DNA from: Leptoclinus maculatus | Taxonomy: Eukaryota > Chordata > Actinopteri > Perciformes > Stichaeidae | NCBI GenBank assembly: GCA_032191485.1 | Contig: JAVDOI010000012.1 | Coordinates: 13,973,640-14,037,639, forward strand | Length of the DNA: 64,000 bases | Direction: 5' to 3' | Shown: in pieces, positions 49,701 through 58,700 of the stretch | Layout: the number at the start of each line of letters is the position of its first letter | Position numbering within the stretch: the first letter of the stretch is position 1 | Made by a program: the position numbers and the translations under genes | Notes under the pieces: model-generated | What the model saw: the letters and a program-made list of their open reading frames with translations, nothing else | The model's database searches: none | Told to the model about the DNA's origin: nothing

Positions 49701-52700
49701 TCACCCACCCTACATTCCTTTGTTTTGTTGTGAAAGTCAGACCCCGCTGCTCCTCAGAAATCACCTCTCTCTCTCTCGGTAACGACCTCCGCATTCACTG
49801 ATACTTGATATTGAAAGCCGGCTAACCCTCGTAGCTGCTGTGAGCTGTTTTTTTTTTGTAGATGAAAGCAACCCGGCGACTTGCTACAGCGGATTTCGCA
49901 TCGAGGTGAAGTGATGACAGAAAAACTTATCAGCAACTTAACAGTGATTTCACTGGGAAGGCGCTTTTACATGTGGGCACACGAGGCAACGGACTCAGTT
50001 TACCGGATGGACTGCGTTCAATGCTGGGATTAAAGTGGAATGGAACAAAAAAACTCGCATCTTTTAGATCGATAATAAACCTGCTCTGACTTGTCGATGC
50101 TCTCGTGTCTCAGATTCTCTCTTTCTCTCACTCTTACTGTATTTGTCTCTTTGTCTCTGTGCGTCTTCCTCGCTCATGCACTTGTATCTCGGGGTGAAGC
50201 AGGGCTATTTTCCAAGCCATTTAGCACTGGCGTCGAGTTGTGCACGGATCATTTGCTGTGCCGTCGATCAACTCCTTGCCTTGCGTGCAGCTGTGTGATT
50301 GCAAAATGTATGGTTGTGTGGCTGCTGCTGTTGCATCCAACAGAGTTGCATCCATTGATAACTTTGATATACATTTTTATAGTGAAACACACACAATCAA
50401 ACAGGAGAGAGAGCTTTCCACCATTTTCTTTTCTCCCGTTTTCTTTTTTCCCGCAGAGACTTCTTGGTTGAGATCTGACTCAGAAATTCCCTCATAATCC
50501 TGTGAAGATATCGATCAAATGAATTATTAAATGAGTGGATTTTTTTTTTTTTTAATTGAAGCATGGCTTAGCTGTCAAGTACAAATCCAACTCTTGCCTT
50601 GAGACCTGAAAGGACTCTAAAGGCATCTTTTCTCAAGAATTTAACTCCTTCTAATGCCTCCGCTCTGCTCTGCTAAAGGAAATAATCCTCTGCACAAACA
50701 CAAGAGAGGAGAGGAAGAGGTATAGCCGAGGTTTCATGTTTAAGGCCCCAGCTTCCTCTTCCAGGTTTAAGCTCCTTTTCGGCCCCTGAGAAAAGATTAG
50801 TCCCCTTGGCCCTGGAGAGGAGAGCCTAAGCAGCTGGTTCCCAGACGAGGTCAGACCCTCAGAACCCTTATAGACCAGATGTGCCCGAGGCTGCAGAGGA
50901 GGAGACATTCACCTGATCCTCAGAAGTTCAGTTTACAGATCTTTCAGGTGCTTCTCTTTGGATTCACACCATGTTGTTTCTCCAAAAAGCTCAAGTGACT
51001 TTGTTTTATTTCAGCTGCTTTTCGTGGTTACATCGCCGCATAAACTCTCGGTGGTGTCCATAACGGCCTGTTCTCAGCTCTCGGCTTTTCTTTAGCCAGT
51101 ACAGCACCAATGTGTGTGTGTGTGTGTGTGAGACTGTCAGCTCAGGGACTCGAGTTAGGCCAATGCACGCTCATCCCTGTCGATGTCTTCTTTGTTTGCT
51201 CGCTGCGGCGCGTGCCACACGGCCGCTTGTAATTGGATGTGTTGGCAGCCTAATGACATTGGGCGGTGGCAGAAGGCGGCGGAGCGTGAAGCAGAACGCT
51301 GCCTAGTGCGCCTCACCCGGGATGCTCTGTTTTTTTTTTTTTTTACCCGAGGTCTCCTCTGACTGCCCTAAATCCCACAAAGATGTCAGGGAGTCAGCAA
51401 GGTGGAAGCAATGCAATATCACAGCACACTGCTCCTGTCTGTGCGGAGTGAGATGTCACTCACTGTATAATTTACCTCACGGGGAGCCATTGTACCCTCT
51501 CAAATCACACTGAAGAGAGGAAGTGGAGCATATGAGAACTTGATTACATCTTTTATAAATGTCACGACTATTATCTCGCAGAGGTAAGAGAGCGGTGGTA
51601 TTTAATCACCACACCTCGTTCATGGCCAGGCTGTAAAGGATTTTTACAGTCTTAGGAAAAACAGAGGAATCAATGTCAATTTAATCCAAAACACACATCC
51701 TCTTTAGAATGAAAACCAGATGCAGGAAGGCTATTAGCTCCCCACTGTAGCACCACCGTCCCCACATTTATGACCTATGCGTTTTGGTTGAGGTCCTGCA
51801 GAAACCCAAATACCCTCTTATCATTGCTTATTTCGTTAAACTCTCTCAAGTAGCTTAATATCGCAAGCATCTGCGCAAATACTCCGGTTCTCCACAACCA
51901 CAAATCACAATGTTTCGCCTCGATCTGGAACTAAAAGACACAAGTGGAGATGTTTTCTTTACGCTCCCCATAAAGTGGAAATGCCACAATCGCATGCAGC
52001 CTGAGTGTGACTCACTGGGAGGAATACAAGCAGGATGAATGAAATAGACAGATGTTTGACAGAGAGCCACCGTGCTGTAAAGGATACGCTTTCATCATTG
52101 CATGTTTACTCGTATTCATCATGCGTCGTACATGTAGCCCTGTCACGTCCGAGGAGCAGATCGGAGACTCAAGCGCAGACAGACACGGGAGACGAGGTTG
52201 AGTAGACTGCTGGGTTCTTTAATGAGCACCAAGCAGACAAAAAACTTAAAACAACTCCAACCGGGAGCGAGCAAAAACTAACAAAAAGGCAAAGTGACAA
52301 AAAGGCAAAGTGACAAAAAGGCAAACTATGAGCAAATGCTGGAACATGGAGCAGACAGGGGGACGAATTAAGGACGATCTCACAACCAGCACAGGGAAAG
52401 CAGGGGAGTATATATATGTGTGGGGTGATTAGGAAATTGAAGGCAGCTGGGTGGACTGGGCAGGTGAGTAGGATGAGTGCAATCAGGGGAAACATACACA
52501 CACAGACACAGGAACACAGGGGCAAAGCCTAAACTGTGACAGTACCCCCCCCTCAAGGGACGGATACCAGACGTCCAAAGTCCAGAAAACACAAAAAAGG
52601 GCGGGCGGAGGGGGTCCGGAGGAGGGACGGCTCAACACCGCATAGGGTGGGTGGAGGGGGTCCGGAGGAGGGACGGCTCAACACCGAATAGGGTGGGTGG

Positions 52701-55700
52701 AGGGGGTCCGGAGGAGGGACGGCCGGATCCAACCCGCCACAGGGCTCTGGGGGACGGGCAGGAGGGCGGTCGGACGGGAAGGAGGGATCCGGACGCAGGA
52801 CCTCGGGTGGGCGACCCGACTGGCGGAGTTGCTCAGGACCCAGGAGCTCAGGCGGACGGCCCGACTGGCGGAGTTGCTCAGGGCCCAGGAGCTCAGGCGG
52901 ACGGCCCGACGGGCAGAAGGGCTCTGGACCCAGGATCTCGGGTGGGTCGGACTGGGAACACTGCAGCTCGGGCCGGGGCTCAGGGGAGCCGGACTGGGGA
53001 GACTGGGGCTCAGGGGAGCCGGACTGGGGAGACTGGGGCTCAGGGGAGCCGGACTGGGGAGACTGGGGCTCAGGGGAGCCGGACTGGGGAGACTGGGGCT
53101 CAGGGGAGCCGGACTGGGGAGACTGGGGCTCAGGGGAGCCGGACTGGGGAGACTGGGGCTCAGGGGAGCCGGACTGGGGAGACTGGGGCTCAGGGGAGCC
53201 GGACTGGGGAGACTGGGGCTCAGGGGAGCCGGACTGGGGAGACTGGGGGTCAGCCGGGGAACAGGTCTCCAGAGGCTGGGGGTCAGCCGGGGAGCCGGAC
53301 TGGGGAGGCTGGGGGTCAGCCGGGGAACAGGGCTCCAGAGGCTGGGGGTCAGCCGGGGAACAGGGCTCCAGAGGCTGGGGGTCAGCCGGGGAACAGGGCT
53401 CCAGAGGCAGGGGGTCAGCCGGGGAACAGGGCTCCAGAGGCAGGGGGTCAGGAACCGATGGTCGCTGCGGCACGGAGGCGGCAGCGGCAGGAACCGGAGA
53501 TTGCTGCGGCGCTGAGAAGACAGCTGGAGTCGGCCGGACCGCCGACAGGACACGGGGAGCTGGAGTCGGCCGGACCGCCGACAGGACACGGGGAGCTGGA
53601 GTCGGCCGGACCGCCGACAGGACACGGGGAGCTGGAGTCGGCCGGACCGCCGACAGGGCACGGGGAGCTGGAGTCGGCCGGACCGCCGACAGGGCACGGG
53701 GAGCTGGAGTCGGCCGGACCGCCGACAGGACACGGGGAGCTGGAGTCGGCTGCGGCCTAGTGGAGACGGGAACGGGGGAACGCTGCGGCCCAGCGGGAAC
53801 GGGGGAACGCTGCGGCCCAGCGGGAACGGGGGAACGCTGCGGCCCAGCGGGAACGGGGGATCGCTGCGGCCCAGCGGGAACGGGGGATCGCTGCGGCCCA
53901 GCGGGAACGGGGGATCGCTGCGGCCCAGCGGGAAAGGGGGATCGCTGCGGCCCAGCGGGAAAGGGGGATCGCTGCGGCCCAGCGGGAAAGGGGGATCGCT
54001 GCGGCCCAGCGGGAAAGGGGGATCGCTGCGGCCCAGCGGGAACGGGGGAACGCTGCGGCCCAGTGGGAACGGGAGTCTGACCCTTCCTCCGTCTCTGCCT
54101 CTTAGGAGTGAAAAGGCAGCTTAGCTCGAGGTTAGCCTTCTGTAAGCTCAGGGGCCCTCCCCTGGCCAAGTGGGTTCCCCAAAACTGGACAGACGGGTGT
54201 GGTGCAACGTGCACCAACCAGTGGTCTGCAGAGTCTGCCATGGTCCTCTTAGGGGTGGAAAAGCGGCTTAGCTCGCGGTTAGCCTTCTGCACGCTCAGAG
54301 GCCCACCCCTGGCCAAGCGGGTTCCCCAAAACTGGTCTGCTGAGTCTTGCATGGTGAGATCGTTCTGTCACGTCCGAGGAGCAGATCGGAGACTCAAGCG
54401 CAGACAGACACGGGAGACGAGGTTGAGTAGACTGCTGGGTTCTTTAATGAGCACCAAGCAGACAAAAAACTTAAAACAACTCCAACCGGGAGCGAGCAAA
54501 AACTAACAAAAAGGCAAAGTGACAAAAAGGCAAAGTGACAAAAAGGCAAACTATGAGCAAATGCTGGAACATGGAGCAGACAGGGGGACGAATTAAGGAC
54601 GATCTCACAACCAGCACAGGGAAAGCAGGGGAGTATATATATGTGTGGGGTGATTAGGAAATTGAAGGCAGCTGGGTGGACTGGGCAGGTGAGTAGGATG
54701 AGTGCAATCAGGGGAAACATACACACACAGACACAGGAACACAGGGGCAAAGCCTAAACTGTGACAAGCCCCCCATGTTGCCCAGAGAACAGATTTTTTT
54801 TTTTGGGGGGGGGGGTCTCGGATTTCTATTGACCAACACTGATTTGGTTTGTATTGATTCAGTAGTGCTCAATTCCCTGTGCAATCTATAGGGAAATGAA
54901 TGCCCTCTTACTTTAACCTTCCCCAAAGACGTAACATGATCTATAACTCAAAAGTCGTTACGGCTTTTGAGATGGGCTTTTGAAGAACAGCGGTTCACGG
55001 TCACGTCAGTTTAACACCGGTTGGTGTTTTGCTAACGGCTTGCTAATTGTATTGTGACATTGTTTTTTTAAAAGATTCTTTTTGAGAATGTCCCTCAATC
55101 TTTTTGACAGAAAAGCTTAATCTGTCATCTGTCATCCACCACACACAGTCTCTCTTTGAGTCCCCGTCTGGCCGAAGCCTGTATCCCTCTGCTCTTGTAA
55201 TCCTTTGGGATCACGTTGCAAGGTTGACTAATCAAACAGGAGGTTTCAGAGTGATGTATTATTGACCAGGTCCTGATGGGAAAAAGTAGTCATCAAAGAG
55301 CGTCACGCTGATTTGCCCCACAGCGTTTTGCGGCGCTCTTAAATGCATTCCTTTTAAAACTGCGTCGGCCACTCTTCCGAGGCGGTGATGAGAACGTCCT
55401 CACCCTTCACTTGTGCAGAAAACATTTGATTCTAGTCGCTTTTTTAACCGCCACCGTTAACTCCCGGATACGTGGGATTGAGTCAGGGAAGTGATGATGT
55501 GGTTAACCCCGCTCCCATCGTACCCAGAGGAGTTCAGGATAGTAGAGACACTTCTTGGGTTTAGCACTAACCCTCCTCACTTCCCCGCGGTCTCCCCAGT
55601 TAGCAGTCACTTTGATTGTTGTGACACGCACGGATCGAGTTTGGACAAGAGAGTCTCTCCACAGTTCAGAGGAGAGGAGCTGGAGTGATGAGTTAAAGGA

Positions 55701-58700
55701 CGGATTTGAGATTGGTGCATTAGCCTGCTCCTGAAGAGTGTATCAACACACACACTCTCTCTCTCTCTCTCTCTCTTCTCTCAGGATTGTTCAGTCCCAT
55801 CCACCATGAAATGAACAATTCAAGCTGAGCCCACTGGCAGGGCTTTGGGGGAAACTCAAGCCTGAGATTGGGCTTAGGGATGTTGCAGACTGGGAGCCGT
55901 CAGCGCAGGGCCTCTCGTCTCCTTGGCATGAAGCTGTCCACCCAAACACTTATCCTGGGGTTTTGTTTTTAAAATACTTCCAGACTTGTTTTGGAGGAAC
56001 GTAGAAATGCCTTTTAGCATGATCTTAGCTCCTAGTTTTTAGTTTTTTTTTCCATTTTGGAAAGAACTCGGTGAGAGATTGGACGTGGAATCTAAGCATG
56101 TGCTTATTTACCACAATGGTTACCTGGGAGACGGGCCCAAAGTCCAAAAAGTCTGAGTTCAATCAAAGCTGAATTAGTTTTGTTTATATATTGGCATAAA
56201 ACTGATCCCTACCTGCTGATTCAAGAATAAAATACTACAGTAAACAGAGATGTAAATCATGTTTACATAGCAGATGTGAGTCAGTTGTATTGAACACACT
56301 TTGGTCCGTCGGACAGAAAGCGCTGGAACTAATAAATTGTTCAAAGCTAAATACTGCGAGTGTCCTAATGAATCAACTTCCAGTTTGAAATGCTCTTCTT
56401 TTGATTTGTTTAAGTGAGCGTGTGTTCTGCAGATGAAAGATCAGGACTTCCTGCAACATATCAATTTATGCAACCTCAGCAGACGTGTGTCAGAGTGAGG
56501 CTGGGTGTTTGTTAACACAAAGCCAGTTTCAGCATCTGTGAACTCAGTTACCCCCCCCCCCCCCCCCCATCCCCCAGGCCGGGTTCAAACCTGGCGCCTT
56601 TGCTCGCTGCTCAATGCAGAAAATGCGCCGTGTCATTGAACTCTCAGAAGCGACCGAGAAAAAGAGGAAATCCTGTAATCCTGTTTTAAAATAAGAGAGG
56701 ATCTTGTTTTAATTGGAGTTGGCTGTGTAATGCGCCACTCCTTCCGCACTGACGCTGAGTCAAGCCACGCCGGTGCCTGTTCATCGACCAGAGCAACATG
56801 GTCGCCTCCTGCAGTCCACCAGCTGTTTTGCTGCCTGTTCGCTGCACATGGCTCCGATTTTCTGCCTTATTAAAGAGTGTGTGCCTGTAAACGAAATGCC
56901 CAAAGAGGCCAGTGGTCCGTCCACTCACCTCCTCGTCTCATGGTCTGTCTGGACCACAGAGACAGTTCTGTCTGATCCAGGCAGAAGCTCGAGCAGTGGG
57001 ATGGATGCATGGACAGCTTTGATGACAGACAGCGGTAGTTTTTCACTCTCCCCCCCCCCCTGGCAAAAAAAACCCCTCTCTGGGTCAGCAATAAATGCCC
57101 CCAAAGTCGCTGAATCTTAAAAAATCTGTGAGCAAAAGAGTTGAGTGTTTCTCCAAAATAAGGGTTCAGGAGTTTCTGTAAGGCAACCACCATGTTTACA
57201 CGACTCTAAAGCTTTGCGCAAGGCCAAATGTTATATATACAGTCAAGGCTATCTGAGAAACCAGCGGACATGGCCTCCGCAAACACAACCAATCTCTTAA
57301 TCTCTCTCCGTTTGAACCTTCCTTTTCCCTTCGACTCCTCGGATGAAGCAGGGGATAGAGCCGAGGCGAGTCTCATTTTTCAGAAGTGAGGCAGCCCTTT
57401 TAACTTGATTAAGACGGGGTTTTTTTTTTCCGTTCTCTCAAGAGAATTTAAAAAGACCAAATAACATGAGCACTTCTCCTGGCCATGCCAGAACCCCTTT
57501 CCGCTTGGAAATATTTGCTTTGGACGCCAGCCTCGCCCAGCACACAACATAGGCAATTATGGGAGCTATTTAAACAGGAGAGATCTTCTGACAGGTCGAC
57601 GCCTCATTTGGAGGGATGAAGGAATCAGGAAATGAAACCTTCATTGATGCGCTTGTAGGTATGGAAAGAGAATTCCCCCCCCCCCCCCCCCCCCCAGGCC
57701 CTCTGAGGCTGGTTGCATTTCTCATGGGCATTTTTTAATGCATGCGCCGAGTTCTGTTGTACTTGTGTAGCCTTTTTACATGTTTGAATTTTTGGTGTGT
57801 GTGTGTGTCAGTGAGAGAGAGAGAGAGAGAGAGACTTTATGTGTGTGTTAGGATGTTTTCTCGTGGAGTTTGGCTTTTTTGGTGCCTGCTACAGTTTATC
57901 TGTAAAGGTGCAGCTGTGGGTGGTTGGCAGCTTTCGTCAGCTCAAAGGTCTTCTCTCTGTTGCTGCCGCTTTCATGATGGGGAGATGAGACCACGCGGTC
58001 AACGCCAAGGCAGCCACACAGTTGAATGAAAGCCCGTCCAACTTTTACTCTGATATAAAGTCTAACCGTTAGCTTTACTGATTTTCTACGAGTGCACTGC
58101 TTCACCTTGGCTGCAGAGTGATGCTTTTCCCAGCAGCCTCAACTGACACGACACATAGTTTTCAGAGGAACGAGACAGTGTTGCTGATGGAATGTGGGAA
58201 CAGGACAGCAGACTTTGCAAGTCGGCGAAGGTCATGAGTGCTACCTGCCTCTGACCTACTTAACAACCCCAAAGATGTCTGCCTTGCCAGGTGCCACTTT
58301 GTGAGCACAGTCTGTGTGTGTGTGTGTTTATGCATTTGGTGAATCCTCATGTCCCTTCGTTTCTATGTGGGGGGAAAAAAAAGAAAGAAAGAAGAGGACA
58401 GAGTGAAGTTTAATTTCAATCTCTGCCGGGCTGAGAATTCCCCAGAAAGGAAACTTAATCTAGACGCCTTCTCAGACTGGACAAATAGACAGTAAATTAG
58501 TTTCGCATGACGGTTTATTAAAAGAAAACCTTGTGTATACAGCAGATTATTGATGCATCGAGCAGAGGGATGGATAATGTTCCAGTGTGGTGGGTAGTGA
58601 GGGACAGAGCCCGGGTCTCCGGGGGAAGAGTCACCTCCAGAGCCAGAGTACAGTCACGCACAGGGGGAGGCCGGGGCCGCTTAAGCTCTGCAGCACGGCA

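Larger units (their letters stand above)
52141..54766 (-). mobile_element. Complete non-autonomous LTR retroelement, 2626 bp, antisense in SCUBE3 intron 3
   Basis: Two direct 401-bp repeats (52141-52541 and 54366-54766) start TGTCACGTCC and end CTGTGACA on the + strand. AGCCC flanks both sides (52136-52140 and 54767-54771), a 5-bp target duplication as in Ty3/gypsy insertions. The polypurine tract lies beside the left repeat and the primer site beside the right one, so the element reads on the minus strand. The internal 1824 bp carries one 599-codon ORF with no gag zinc knuckle, protease, reverse transcriptase, RNase H or integrase motif. It must be mobilised in trans. Identical LTRs imply a recent insertion. 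Ty3/gypsy relationship is inferred from the duplication length, the TG-CA ends, the self-priming layout and an ORF start (MQDSADQ) resembling fish gypsy gag starts. Confidence 0.9.

Noticed and set aside
52169..52525. 118-codon cysteine-rich ORF in each LTR (also 54394-54750)
   Set aside because: It is identical in both LTRs because the LTRs are identical, lies across promoter and poly(A) signals, and resembles no known protein.
52651..53760. Long + strand frames (369 and 272 codons) and a second minus frame across the minisatellites
   Set aside because: They are shadows of the tandem arrays. Units that are multiples of three keep several frames open at once; only the minus ORF starting at 54352 is anchored by LTR, start and polypurine tract.
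56575..56625. Possible tRNA-like T arm (GCCGGGTTCAAACCTGGC)
   Set aside because: Only a short palindrome; no anticodon arm or A box.
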